Positions 36,086 to 44,579 of a DNA stretch of 64,000 bases are shown one piece after another. Position numbers and translations under genes: made by a program. The stretch is taken from NCBI GenBank assembly GCA_038322235.1, contig JBBQFQ010000004.1:62001-126000 (forward strand), written 5' to 3'. Source of the DNA: SZAS-18 sp038322235. Lineage in GTDB: Bacteria > Verrucomicrobiota > Verrucomicrobiia > Chthoniobacterales > SZAS-18. Each line of letters begins with the position of its first letter. Positions within the stretch are counted from its first letter, which is position 1. The notes beneath the pieces were generated by a model. It saw only the letters and a list, made by a program, of their open reading frames with translations. It had not been told where the DNA came from and did no database searches.

Positions 36086-37639
36086 TCAGATTGAATTCGT
36101 GGCGCCGATGAGCTCATCCAGCTTTTTGAGGAGCATCTCAACCATGCTCATCTGATGCGGCTTCTCCGTGTCCCCCTTGCCTTGCCCGATCTGCGGCTTC
36201 CGCTCGCGGGCGGTAGGGTTAAAAGCCTGATCGAACTGCGAAACCTGCACGTCCTTGAACTTCTCGGGGTGGAACGCGCGGTCGAAGGATTCATCCGGCG
36301 CGGTCTTGCCGGAACGTTGGGCACGGATTTTCTCTTCTTGTTGGCGCTTCTGAAAGGCGGCCTCGGAGGCGAGCATCTCGGCATTGATTTGCTCGTTGGT
36401 GCCGGTCGGGTTGCGCTCCTTCGCGTCTCGAATGAAACGCGCGCGGCGCTCGTTCGTCGTCTCCGCTGGGCGCAGGTAGGTGCGACTGACGCCGTCAGGA
36501 CCGACGACCACCCTTGACGGTTCGGAAACACCTTCCTGGGCCTTTGTCCAAGCGCCGGTAAACGCGGCGGTAAGCATCGAAAGGCCCCCGGCAATCATCC
36601 CGCCGCCACTCGGGGGCGGAGTAGACGCGGAGTGACCGCTGCCCGCCGCGCTGCCTCCGCCGCCGAAGAGGCTGCCGAGCACGCCGCCGCTCAGCATCTT
36701 GGCGATGCTGGAGATCTTTTCGGAGACGAATCCGACTGCCCTTTTGATTCCGATGAACATTCCGGCGAACACGTTGGCCACTCCCTCGAACACCTTCTCC
36801 CACGGCAACGCTACGATCGCGCGTGCCACCGTGAGCGCGAAACTGAAGACGCTCACAAGACCATCCCCAAAGCTCCTACCGATGCCTGACAGGTCGATCT
36901 TGTTCACCTGATTCAGCACGCCGAGGAAAGCGGGAGCGATTACATCGGCAACGCCAGCGGAGAAGGATTTCAGCACGCCCGCGGGGCCGTTGAGCTTGTT
37001 GCTGATTTCTTCGAAGCGCTTGGCGTTGCGGTCAAGCATCTCCGCCCGGGCCTGTAGCTTCTCGGAGGCGATACCAAAAGTAGCGTCGTTGAAAACTACG
37101 CCCAATTTGGCGCCGGACTTGCCGAATAACTCCATCGCCTTCGCAGCGCGTTCGCCGGGATTCGCGATCTGGCTCAGCGCCCGGCCGATGTCGTAAAATT
37201 GATCTTCGGGTTTCTGCCTCCGAAGGTCGGCGAACGACAGGCCGAGCCCCTGGAGCGTCTGGATCTTCTTGTCGTCCCCGAGCGCTTCCTCGAGGTACTT
37301 CTGCATTTTCCCTACCGCGACACCCAAGTCATCCGCCTCCAGCCCGGCGTCAGCAAAATTCTTTCGCAGGACCACGAGGTTTCTGACGCTGATCCCCGTC
37401 TGCTCGGACATGTGCTCGAGCGCGCCGCCGAGCGCGAACACGTCTGCCACGCCGGAGACGATGGCGTGACCGGCGAAGGCAGCGGAAACTGCGGCGCCGA
37501 CGGCCAGAAGGGGCGCGGTGAGCGACGAAAACCGGCTCTTGATGTGGTCGGCTGCCGCGCCGGCCGCGCCCTCCATCGTCTTGAGCCCCTTCGTAAAGGG
37601 GCCAGTATCCAACGTTGCTCTGCCTTTAAGATCAGCCAT
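36086..37639 (-). CDS. Tape-measure-like protein
   Basis: 517 residues starting MADLKGRATLDTGPFTKGLK, the usual opening of phage tape-measure proteins. It contains hydrophobic helices (APLLAVGAAVSAAFAGHAIV and IVALPWEKVFEGVANVFAG), a Gly/Ser-rich segment (GGGGSAAGSGHSA) and a charged, Gln-rich C-terminal part. In phages such proteins set tail length and form the DNA channel. It is short for the family, and no tail-tube, baseplate or assembly-chaperone genes are present. Its role in a satellite could be to redirect or adapt a helper tail; this is inference. Confidence 0.7.
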   Translation of the reverse strand: MADLKGRATLDTGPFTKGLKTMEGAAGAAADHIKSRFSSLTAPLLAVGAAVSAAFAGHAIVSGVADVFALGGALEHMSEQTGISVRNLVVLRKNFADAGLEADDLGVAVGKMQKYLEEALGDDKKIQTLQGLGLSFADLRRQKPEDQFYDIGRALSQIANPGERAAKAMELFGKSGAKLGVVFNDATFGIASEKLQARAEMLDRNAKRFEEISNKLNGPAGVLKSFSAGVADVIAPAFLGVLNQVNKIDLSGIGRSFGDGLVSVFSFALTVARAIVALPWEKVFEGVANVFAGMFIGIKRAVGFVSEKISSIAKMLSGGVLGSLFGGGGSAAGSGHSASTPPPSGGGMIAGGLSMLTAAFTGAWTKAQEGVSEPSRVVVGPDGVSRTYLRPAETTNERRARFIRDAKERNPTGTNEQINAEMLASEAAFQKRQQEEKIRAQRSGKTAPDESFDRAFHPEKFKDVQVSQFDQAFNPTARERKPQIGQGKGDTEKPHQMSMVEMLLKKLDELIGATNSI

Positions 37640-37640
37640 G

Positions 37641-37994
37641 TCAGTGAGTGTTTGGGGTCCTGTTACCTAGGGCGGCGTGTGAACGCTTCGCCAAGTTCGC
37701 GTGGCTCGCCTTGGTCGCTGCCGCGCGCCGTTCCTCCGGCGTGGATCCGGCCCATCGCGCCCGACCTCCGAGTCGGCCCATTGCTGCCGCCGCGGCGCTC
37801 ACCTGAGCGGGTGTCGGCGGTCGGCTGGCGTATCTGGCGCGGCGCTTGGCGTTGTGAAACTCCGAATTCACGGACCACGTGCGGAAAGCATCCATCTTCT
37901 CCCACCATGCCGCGTAGCGACGCTGCCTTTTCTCGTCCGGCTCTCCGGCCAGATAGACGAATTGGCCGGGGTCGGCGGGCTTTTTCGCGGTCAT
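37641..37994 (-). CDS. Unrecognised small basic protein with KGG-like tail
   Basis: 117 residues if started at ATG 37994 (MTAKKPADPGQFVYLAGEPD). The first half has an aromatic cluster (YAAWWEKMDAFRTW). The second half is Ala/Arg-rich with GRLGGRARWAGSTPEERRAA, reminiscent of the small basic protein at 35660-35839. It ends one base before the tape-measure-like gene. DNA binding is possible; no family recognised. Confidence 0.5.
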   Translation of the reverse strand: MTAKKPADPGQFVYLAGEPDEKRQRRYAAWWEKMDAFRTWSVNSEFHNAKRRARYASRPPTPAQVSAAAAAMGRLGGRARWAGSTPEERRAAATKASHANLAKRSHAALGNRTPNTH

Positions 37995-37998
37995 ATCG

Positions 37999-38466
37999 TC
38001 ACGAGTAATAGTGCGGAGAATCGTCAAAAGTTCTGAATCTGCCGGGAGGTCGCGCACGGAACCAGCGGCCAAAAAACCTCGTCAGGGGGAACCGGCGAAC
38101 ACTGCGCCCCGTGATGACGTGCGTGGCATCGGCCATGACGTTGATAGCCTCGGCCGTATCCTCGCCTTGCTGGATGGCTTGCAGCGCCTGCGCTGACGCC
38201 CGGAACAGGTCCGCGTGCGAATGGGTGTGACCATCGAGCAATAGTGATAGCCGAGTCGCTGCGCTGTCGTATGCGAGCGCGTCTGGCGTGCGGTTCGCGA
38301 TGTCTCGCGCGGTCAGAGCATCGAGCGCGCCGATGAGGTCTTGCACCGACTGCCTCACGTCAGCCCGCCACGCCAGACGCTCACACGCGTTGAGAACGGC
38401 CAATGCCACGATCAGCGCCACCAATTCCGCGAGCAGGACAACCAGCGCCAGTTCGGTTGCGTTCAT
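37999..38466 (-). CDS. Small single-span membrane protein of the element
   Basis: 155 residues from ATG 38466. One N-terminal membrane helix (LALVVLLAELVALIVALAVL), then a soluble helical domain with HTHSHADLFRASAQALQAIQ and an arginine-rich C-terminus. The topology (short outside, long inside) loosely recalls phage spanin or superinfection-exclusion proteins, but I cannot assign it. Confidence 0.55.
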   Translation of the reverse strand: MNATELALVVLLAELVALIVALAVLNACERLAWRADVRQSVQDLIGALDALTARDIANRTPDALAYDSAATRLSLLLDGHTHSHADLFRASAQALQAIQQGEDTAEAINVMADATHVITGRSVRRFPLTRFFGRWFRARPPGRFRTFDDSPHYYS

Positions 38467-38573
38467 GAGGAAAAATTGCCGGATGATGCCTTCGCCGGCT
38501 CGAAGATGACCCTCATGCGGCGCAAACGGGCGTCGCGTGGTGCATCGGGTGAATCCCCGTTGTGGGAAATGGG

Positions 38574-38978
38574 TTAGGCCGCGGCTCGCTTGAGCGATGC
38601 GGCGAGGGTTCGCAGCGCGTCGCCCGCGCTCACGAGAGCCTGAACGGCTTGGTCGTCCGGCTTCTGCTTGGGCGGTGCGGGCGGTTGCTCTGCGCGCGTG
38701 ACCTTCATCTGACCCTTGGGGCTCGAGCCGAGCAGCTCCACGCGAGGATAGTGTCCCTTGTCGCCAAGTTGAAGAGCGATGCAGCCGGGGACGTGCTCCA
38801 CGACGTCGCCAGCGTTGGCGATGATGCCGTGTCCGATGGACACAGCGCGATTGAATTTCACCCGATACCAACCGTCCTCATCGGTCCAAGTCTCGGGCCG
38901 GTTTGGGTTGCCGTGAATGAGCTGCATGCCGGCCTTGCCGCCTGCGGGCTTCTCGACGTTTACGCGTTCGATGTGCAT
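38574..38978 (-). CDS. Unrecognised protein next to the capsid gene
   Basis: 134 residues from ATG 38978 (MHIERVNVEKPAGGKAGMQL). The first 85 residues look beta-rich (GWYRVKFNRAVSIG, then VVEHVPGCIALQLGD), followed by a Pro/Lys-rich linker and an Ala-rich helix. It begins 11 bases after the capsid gene stop. A head-decoration or head-completion role fits the position only. Confidence 0.5.
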   Translation of the reverse strand: MHIERVNVEKPAGGKAGMQLIHGNPNRPETWTDEDGWYRVKFNRAVSIGHGIIANAGDVVEHVPGCIALQLGDKGHYPRVELLGSSPKGQMKVTRAEQPPAPPKQKPDDQAVQALVSAGDALRTLAASLKRAAA

Positions 38979-38989
38979 GTTTTGAATGG

Positions 38990-40075
38990 TTAGGAGTTCG
39001 CGGCGTCGGTGCTGACTACGGCCTCGCCTACGCGGCGCAGGGCGGTGTCCGCGAACACGTCGCAGAAGATGCGGACCAAGCCTTGAGCGGCCTGGGTGTA
39101 GGCGTCCACGGTGATTGCGGCCGGTCCCCACATGCCGATACGGAGCGCGGGGCAGTTGAAGAGCGCGAGCTTGTCGTTGCCGAGAAGGTAGGCCGACGCG
39201 TACGCCGGATACCCGATCAGCTCCTGGTCGTCATCCCAGAGGAACTTCGCCGTCGAGCTCCCGCGGAGCTTCTGCCGCAGCTTGCGCCGGGAGTTGTGCG
39301 AGGTGACCGCGATGATGTTTTCCATCGGAGTTCCTGCACCGAAAAGCGTCTCCTCCATTGCCAAGAGCGCGTCGAACGTGACCGCGCCTCCGAACGTCTG
39401 CGAGCCGACGCCCGCGGTTGAGAACACCCCGAGGGGCTCGCCGCCAGCGCCGGCACCGACGAAACACGCCTTGTCGAGAGCGCTGCCGATTGCTCGCAGC
39501 AGCTCGCTCTTGATCCAGCTTTCCACGCCTCCGGAGGTCTGGGCCAGGAGTGTCGCGCTCACCGACGTTGCGCAGCTGAGGCGCTTCGGCGTCAGGAGGA
39601 TTTGGCCGGTCGCGATGTCAGGGACAGGGGTCGTCCCCAGCTCATTCAAAAACCCGGCCGTAGCTAGAGCAGCCCACCTCGGCATGGCCAAGTTCCCGCT
39701 GAGGTCGCCCATGACCGCGGCGCCGTTCGCGACTGCGATGGATACCGGGCGGAGCGCCGGGATCACGTCATCAAGGTCCGTCTGAACGAATGCACCGCCC
39801 TGGACGAAATTCGTGGCGCTCAAGCCTCGCCCCATGAGTGCGGTGACTGGCGCGTAAAAGGTCGCGCTCGGCAGATCGGTGTAACGCTTGGTCAGTTCGT
39901 CGCTCACCTCGCGCTCAAAGCCGCTTTCGAGAACAGGATTGCGGGGGTCGCGGTCGCCGCTGATGGCGTTGTGAATCGCTCGGGTGAACGAGAATTGCGA
40001 AAGGTCGTGCGAGCGTGTGAGGACCGGTCGGCCGGTGCGGTCGAGCTTGAGGCCCGTGGGTGGTGAAGATCTCAT
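38990..40075 (-). CDS. HK97-type phage major capsid protein
   Basis: 361 residues with features of the HK97-fold capsid family: NFVQGGAFVQTDLDDVIPAL leading into ATAGFLNELGTTPVPD, then SVSATLLAQTSGGVESWIKS and KACFVGAGAGGEPLGVFST. The C-terminal part includes NIIAVTSHNSRRKL and LFNCPALRIGMWGP. About the first 85 residues may be a scaffolding (delta) region, as in capsid proteins without a separate scaffold gene. No protease gene is next to it. The element could therefore form its own capsid or modify the capsid of a helper phage. Confidence 0.82.
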   Translation of the reverse strand: MRSSPPTGLKLDRTGRPVLTRSHDLSQFSFTRAIHNAISGDRDPRNPVLESGFEREVSDELTKRYTDLPSATFYAPVTALMGRGLSATNFVQGGAFVQTDLDDVIPALRPVSIAVANGAAVMGDLSGNLAMPRWAALATAGFLNELGTTPVPDIATGQILLTPKRLSCATSVSATLLAQTSGGVESWIKSELLRAIGSALDKACFVGAGAGGEPLGVFSTAGVGSQTFGGAVTFDALLAMEETLFGAGTPMENIIAVTSHNSRRKLRQKLRGSSTAKFLWDDDQELIGYPAYASAYLLGNDKLALFNCPALRIGMWGPAAITVDAYTQAAQGLVRIFCDVFADTALRRVGEAVVSTDAANS

Positions 40076-40078
40076 TAC

Positions 40079-40474
40079 TTACGCGGGCCGGGTCTCGGCC
40101 AATTCGCCCGCGTTCTCCGGCGTTCTCCGCGAGCGTCGAAGTTCCCGCGCTTTTTTTCGAAACTGTCCCGCCGTGGCGAGCCAGGTCTCGAATCGAGCCG
40201 GGCTGATTTTGCCTCCGCTGAAGGGTGCGCCCGCCAGCTTGGCGTCCTTGATGAAATCGCCGCGCACCTGGAGCCAGTCCGCCAGCTCCTTGGAATTCAT
40301 CAGCCTGTCCCGTGGGTCCGCTCGCTCCACGAAGCCAAGGGCTGCGCGCGGAATCGGCGAGGGTCCGATTTGCTGGGTCGGCTCGGCGGACCACAGCGGG
40401 CCGTCGGCGGTTTCGAAGGGCTGCACGATTGGAACCGGCCGGCCGTTCTCGAATGCGTATTCGTTCGAGGTCAT
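40079..40474 (-). CDS. Unrecognised protein upstream of the capsid gene, possible DNA-binding domain
   Basis: 131 residues from ATG 40474, which has a GGAGGAA site upstream. The central part NSKELADWLQVRGDFIKDAK followed by GGKISPARFETWLATAG looks like a helix-turn-helix of the excisionase/MerR type. The C-terminus is Arg/Glu-rich. It ends three bases before the capsid gene. A small-terminase or head-gene regulator role is conceivable but unsupported. Confidence 0.5.
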   Translation of the reverse strand: MTSNEYAFENGRPVPIVQPFETADGPLWSAEPTQQIGPSPIPRAALGFVERADPRDRLMNSKELADWLQVRGDFIKDAKLAGAPFSGGKISPARFETWLATAGQFRKKARELRRSRRTPENAGELAETRPA

Positions 40475-40638
40475 CGGTGTTCCTCCGTTTTCCGGGCGGA
40501 ATTCCGGCGGAATGACCGCGGCGCGCCGGGTGCGAGCCCCTGACAGGACCGTGCAGCGCAGCGACCGCACGCGTCCGCGTCGGGGCGGGAGGACAAAGCG
40601 AAGCTGTCCTCCGCACCCCCATTTCCCATGGTTGAGAA

Positions 40639-40676
40639 ACCGTGGCGACCGTGGCGTAGCCTATAGGCGCCACGGT
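40639..40676. repeat. Triple 9-bp sites, candidate element origin or operator
   Basis: ACCGTGGCG occurs twice in tandem (40639-40647, 40648-40656) and once inverted as CGCCACGGT (40668-40676); the spacer contains the palindrome CCTATAGG. This lies in the only sizeable non-coding gap inside the element (40475-40733), between the helicase-like gene and the capsid block. An 8 of 9 match (ACCGTGGCA) covers the integrase start codon at 44580-44572. Iteron-like origin or operator for a shared regulator are both possible. Confidence 0.5.
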
Positions 40677-40733
40677 ACGGTTTTTGACGAAAAGCCGGGT
40701 TCATGGTTCGGATATTCTCGAACGTGAGAGTTT

Positions 40734-42194
40734 TTATTCGACGCGGTTTGACGCGGTTTGACGCGGTTTGAGAATGTAAAGGGACCGCTGCCGATGGGTC
40801 GGGTCCGGTGACTCCTCGACGTGTCCGGTGGCGACCAATTCCTTGAGTCGCTCCCGCACCACCTTTTCGCCCAAGCTGGTGGCCTCGATGATTGCCGCCT
40901 TGCTCGTGACGGTCTCGGTCTCGGCTAATGCTTCAAGAATCTTCACCGATGCCGCCCGGTTGGCGCTGCGCGGGACATTACCCGCCATCTCGATTGTCGC
41001 GGTGGTTGCGCTCCACTTGAACGCGACAAGGGGAAGCTCCTTCGGCGCCGCCCAGTCCCGCAGCACAAGGTCGAGCGTCACGTACAGCGCCTCGGGGTCT
41101 TCGCCTTGGTCGGTCGGTCGCAGCAGATAGACGCCGTCAAAAAATCCACCCTTCGCGCTCGCGCCCCTGGACGAGTCCACGACGGAACGCTCGGTGCCGG
41201 CGCCCTTCGCGGTGTGGTCGACGCAAACCAGCGAACAGTTGGTGTCGCGGGTGAAGGTTTGAAGCTGCGCCAAGTCGCGCGCGGTCGAGTCGTTGTTGTT
41301 CTCCTCCTGAATCCAGCCCGTCCGATAGAGCGAATCGACGAACACCACGCCGACGGAGTGCATCTTCACATACGCGGCAATGTCTTGGATCGTGGGCAGG
41401 TTCGCGAAGCCGCGCAGGCATTGGAATTCGAAGCCGCGCGGGCAGGTATCAGCGATCATCGAAAGCCGCTTGGCGAACGTTCCCGGTTTCAACTCGTAGT
41501 CGAGATACAGCACTCTCCGCGGATGGGTCCGGATCTCGAGGAATTTCCCCCCGCGGGCGATCGCGAGCGCAAGAGCGAGCGAAAACCACGTCTTGGCGGT
41601 CTTGGCCGCGCCGACGACTTGAACCACCTCGCGCTCCCGGAGGAGACCGTCGACGATTGGCGGGTCAGACAGCGCGGCGATGCTGGCCGGTTCGCGCGTC
41701 CAGACCGCGGCGGCGTTCGTCGTGCTCCACTTGAAGCCAACTCCTTCCACGGCTCGCCCCTGCAATGTCGCTGCTCGCTCGAGATGGTGCGCCAGGCCCG
41801 CCATACTCGCGCCGGGGGTCGTCGCACTTTCGTGGATGGCGGCCGCGGTGCGGATGGCCTCCCGCCGCGTCTCCTGCTCCTGTAGGACGGCGGCGTAGTG
41901 CTTCCAGTTCGCTGATGTCGGAACGACCGTGAAGAGGGCGGAAACCGCGGCGGGCCCGCCGATCGCGTCGAGCTGGCCTGCGGATCGGAGCGACTGAATG
42001 AGCGTGATCAGATCGACGTCGGCGCCATCGGCCGCGAGGCCCACGATCTCAGCAAAGAGCGTCGAGTGTGCAGGGAGATGAAAGGCGGACTGCCTCAGAA
42101 TCCGCGCAGCCTCTCCGATCAAAGCCGGCTCGATGAGCAGGGATCCCAGGACTCCCTGTTCGGCCTCGGGGCTGTGCGGGAGCGCATCGCTCAT
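40734..42194 (-). CDS. Element replication protein: DnaB N-terminal domain fused to RepA-like AAA ATPase
   Basis: 486 residues. Residues 8-115 match the N-terminal domain of host DnaB (SPEAEQGVLGSLL, FHLPAHSTLFAEI, IGGPAAVSALFTVVPTSAN align with the chromosomal copy at 9054-10499). The motor is not DnaB-like: it is a RepA/AAA_25-type RecA fold with Walker A GAAKTAKTW at about 195-203 and VVFVDSLYRTGW as Walker B. A winged-helix-like end (VVRERLKELVATGHVEESPD) follows. DnaB uses its N-terminal domain to contact primase, so this protein may capture host primase or DnaB. It overlaps the zinc-finger gene by four bases. Confidence 0.75.
   Translation of the reverse strand: MSDALPHSPEAEQGVLGSLLIEPALIGEAARILRQSAFHLPAHSTLFAEIVGLAADGADVDLITLIQSLRSAGQLDAIGGPAAVSALFTVVPTSANWKHYAAVLQEQETRREAIRTAAAIHESATTPGASMAGLAHHLERAATLQGRAVEGVGFKWSTTNAAAVWTREPASIAALSDPPIVDGLLREREVVQVVGAAKTAKTWFSLALALAIARGGKFLEIRTHPRRVLYLDYELKPGTFAKRLSMIADTCPRGFEFQCLRGFANLPTIQDIAAYVKMHSVGVVFVDSLYRTGWIQEENNNDSTARDLAQLQTFTRDTNCSLVCVDHTAKGAGTERSVVDSSRGASAKGGFFDGVYLLRPTDQGEDPEALYVTLDLVLRDWAAPKELPLVAFKWSATTATIEMAGNVPRSANRAASVKILEALAETETVTSKAAIIEATSLGEKVVRERLKELVATGHVEESPDPTHRQRSLYILKPRQTASNRVE
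40740..40769. repeat. Three tandem copies of a 10-mer at the end of the helicase-like gene
   Basis: GACGCGGTTT is repeated three times without a gap, covering the last codons of the DnaB-N/AAA gene. It may be a simple slippage product or, next to the 9-mer sites, part of a replication region. Confidence 0.5.
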
Positions 42195-42463
42195 CGGCCT
42201 CCCTTCTCGCGCAGGAGCGCGGCGAGTTCTTCACTCCCGCCGCTGAGCTGGCAGCGCGGGCACATGAAAGAGGTTTGCTTCGGCAGCAGGAACAGCGCAC
42301 AGCCGTGGCCGTTGAGCCGGTGGCGCTCGAAGGGGCATTTCCCCTTGATGGCTACCAGTCGGCCGGAGTGGTCGAGCGTGGCGACGTCGGCCAGGATCTC
42401 CGCCAGGAGCTTCGGCGGGGTGGCGAGCGCCGGCTCGGGGTGGTAGGTGGCGCGAGGGCTCAT
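42191..42463 (-). CDS. CHC2-like zinc-finger protein
   Basis: 90 residues with a primase-type zinc ribbon: KGKCPFERHRLNGHGCALFL then SFMCPRCQLSGG, giving C-H and C-x2-C ligands spaced as in the DnaG CHC2 domain. No polymerase domain is attached. It is translated between the excisionase-like and DnaB-N/AAA genes, with four-base overlaps at both ends, so it probably helps the helicase-like protein in priming or origin recognition. Confidence 0.65.
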   Translation of the reverse strand: MSPRATYHPEPALATPPKLLAEILADVATLDHSGRLVAIKGKCPFERHRLNGHGCALFLLPKQTSFMCPRCQLSGGSEELAALLREKGGR

Positions 42464-42678
42464 GCGGCACCTCCCCCAGAAATGAACGCGTCGACGCTCG
42501 GGAGGTAAATCGCGCGCCGGCCGCGGACGTTATCGCGACGCGTCTTGATGACGGTCGAGCGAATGCGCCCTTCCGAGATTGCCACGTAGAGACTGCTCCG
42601 GCCGAGCAGTCCGTTTGCCCGCCGAATGGCGGCTTTCACATCGCCCCATTCGGGACTTGTTTGTTCTTGCATGGGCAA
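42460..42678 (-). CDS. Excisionase-like (AlpA/helix-turn-helix) protein
   Basis: 72 residues. The region AIRRANGLLGRSSLYVAISE, then GRIRSTVIKTR and RAIYLPSVDAFI, follows the winged-helix pattern of phage excisionases and AlpA regulators, with a hairpin wing before a final hydrophobic helix. It precedes the replication genes and probably directs excision together with the integrase, or regulates the operon. Confidence 0.65.
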   Translation of the reverse strand: MPMQEQTSPEWGDVKAAIRRANGLLGRSSLYVAISEGRIRSTVIKTRRDNVRGRRAIYLPSVDAFISGGGAA

Positions 42679-42748
42679 CTTGTGCGTTGCCCGGACAACC
42701 TGCGCGCGAAAGCCCCCCGCTCGGGGTACTACTCGGCGGGGGACTTTC

Positions 42749-43450
42749 TCAAAACTCCTTGCCGGGCCTGCCCTTCAGCTTCGTTGGGACGCCGAGTCTA
42801 TCCGCCATTTTCTCTATTGCTTTGACTGTGAAAGCAGTTCCTAACTTCCTGTTAATGCGGGCGGTTTTCTCTGCGTACGTAAGCGCGAAATATTCCTCGC
42901 GATTGGTGGTCAGCTCGATCATTACTCGATCGTTGTCCGACAGTTCGCGCTTCGATCGTTTCCGCTTCCGAATGGCGCCGACAATTGCCGGAGTGATGGC
43001 TTCCACCGGGAGCGCGTCTTCATGCCGAAATGCGTAGTCGGCGACGTATTCTTCCGCGGTGCCGGGGAACAACCTCTTGGCCAACTCGAGCTGATCGGCC
43101 GACAGCCCGGGCAACGGCGCGCCGCTCCTTTCCCGTCTTTGGCGGATTTCGTGCTGCAACAACCGCTTCCGATACTTCGGCGACAGTTTTCGAGCTTCGG
43201 CCGCGGAAGTGCAAGGTATCGCCTCGGCGATCGTATTGCCCTCAGAGTCCACCCTGCGGAGAAAGTCGGCGACCGTCTCCCCGGCAGCAGGCGTGCCGGG
43301 CGCGAGAACCGCGAACCAATCCCCGGCGTTCGCGGGAACGTCGTACGGCAATTCCTCGCGCGGCAGCATCACCATGGTTCTGGGATGCTCGGTGACTTTG
43401 CCGACCCCGCGCCCGATCCAGCCCGGCCCCGAGATGAAGACATCGATCAT
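42749..43450 (-). CDS. Unrecognised 233-residue protein following the integrase
   Basis: Starts at ATG 43450, overlapping the integrase stop by four bases, so it is likely translated with it. The N-terminal 90 residues look like a small beta domain (MIDVFISGPGWIGRGVG). The C-terminal part is helical and basic, with GAIRKRKRSKRELSDNDRVM and AEKTARINRKLGTAFTVKAI, which could be a DNA-binding helix-turn-helix. No family recognised; a regulator of integration or replication is a reasonable guess. Confidence 0.55.
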   Translation of the reverse strand: MIDVFISGPGWIGRGVGKVTEHPRTMVMLPREELPYDVPANAGDWFAVLAPGTPAAGETVADFLRRVDSEGNTIAEAIPCTSAAEARKLSPKYRKRLLQHEIRQRRERSGAPLPGLSADQLELAKRLFPGTAEEYVADYAFRHEDALPVEAITPAIVGAIRKRKRSKRELSDNDRVMIELTTNREEYFALTYAEKTARINRKLGTAFTVKAIEKMADRLGVPTKLKGRPGKEF

Positions 43451-44577
43451 ACCTCGATCCTCGCCGCAGAAACGGCGGTGCGAAGGGTTTCGAGTTCGTG
43501 GTGAGTGTACCCATCGTTCATCGCATCGGACGAGTGCCCGGTGAGCTTGCGGCGGAGTTCCTGACTGACGCCAGCGTTCGCCATCGCGGAGTTGAACGAA
43601 TGGCGGAGGCTGTGAAACGAGAGCGTCGACTGCGTCCGCCCCTTCCCGGTCGCCTTCCGCTTCTCGCCTTGGATCCCCGCGGCCTCCATCACCTTTCCGA
43701 AGTGGAAGGAAAGCCCCTGGGCGGTCAGCCCTGCCAGCCGCGGCATGATCGGGTCTGACGGCTGCCCTCGGGGCGCAGAGTCGGCCCACCGGGCAAGCAT
43801 GGGGTGAAACGGCACCTGCATGCGCTTGTTCGTCTTCTGTGCCTTCCAGTCGGCCAAGTTCCGGTCGAAATTGAGATTGCCCCACGTCATGCTGGCAGCA
43901 TCCGAAATCCGCGCCCCGGTGCAGAGCCCGAACAGGATCATGATGCGCAACTCCTCGTCCGCGTTCGCTAGGAGCTTCCCAATCTGCGCCGGCGTGAATA
44001 CGTCGCGCTGCATGTGGTCCTCTTTCAACGTCTCGACCGCGTTCGCCGGGTTGAGATCGATCCGGCCAATCCGCTTGGCGCCGTTGAAGCAGAGCGACAG
44101 GATCGCGACCATTCCGTTTGCGGTGCGAGAGGTCCGGCCGGCGGCGAGCAGCTTCCTTCGCCATTCCACGATGTCGGACGGTTGAATGCGTCCGATCGGG
44201 TGTTTCGCTGTCGGTCCCAAGTGAGCGGAGAACGAGTCGACGATTTGCCGGTACTTCGTTGTCGTCGCTCTACTCTTCGCGGCCCCCTTCCCCGCGACCC
44301 ATTTAGCGGACCAACTCTCCCAAGTGTCGAAGTCGAGAGCGGAGCCGGTCGCGCGTTGATAGATGTCCGCGATCACCTTGTGAGCCTGGGTGTGAGACAG
44401 TGCGCCCCCGGCCGCCTTCTGCCCGGCTTCCTCGAATCCCACGGCGACGGCCAGTGCCTTCGCCCGCTCGCGCGCATGTGCCTTGATCTTGGTCGATACG
44501 CGCATGCGCTGACCGTCGGGTCCGCTGAACGATGCCCACCAGTATCGGGACTTCGGCTGCTTGTATAAAAATGCCAC
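43447..44577 (-). CDS. int: Tyrosine recombinase (integrase)
   Basis: 376 residues. All catalytic positions are present: arginine I in LCTGARISDA, HxxR in LSFHSLRHSF, histidine in LTGHSS and the nucleophile tyrosine in DGYTHHEL. An N-terminal core/SAM-like domain covers about 70-170, and the very N-terminus (KQPKSRYWWASFSGPDG) looks like the small arm-binding domain. I chose GTG 44577, because translation from there begins exactly at this domain. The start codon lies inside an ACCGTGGCA motif and just downstream of the paired TATGACA sites, which suggests autoregulation. Confidence 0.93.
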   Translation of the reverse strand: MAFLYKQPKSRYWWASFSGPDGQRMRVSTKIKAHARERAKALAVAVGFEEAGQKAAGGALSHTQAHKVIADIYQRATGSALDFDTWESWSAKWVAGKGAAKSRATTTKYRQIVDSFSAHLGPTAKHPIGRIQPSDIVEWRRKLLAAGRTSRTANGMVAILSLCFNGAKRIGRIDLNPANAVETLKEDHMQRDVFTPAQIGKLLANADEELRIMILFGLCTGARISDAASMTWGNLNFDRNLADWKAQKTNKRMQVPFHPMLARWADSAPRGQPSDPIMPRLAGLTAQGLSFHFGKVMEAAGIQGEKRKATGKGRTQSTLSFHSLRHSFNSAMANAGVSQELRRKLTGHSSDAMNDGYTHHELETLRTAVSAARIEV

Positions 44578-44579
44578 GG

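Noticed and set aside
40079..40474. Small terminase subunit
   Set aside because: Position before the capsid gene is suggestive, but the sequence shows only a weak helix-turn-helix and there is no large terminase.
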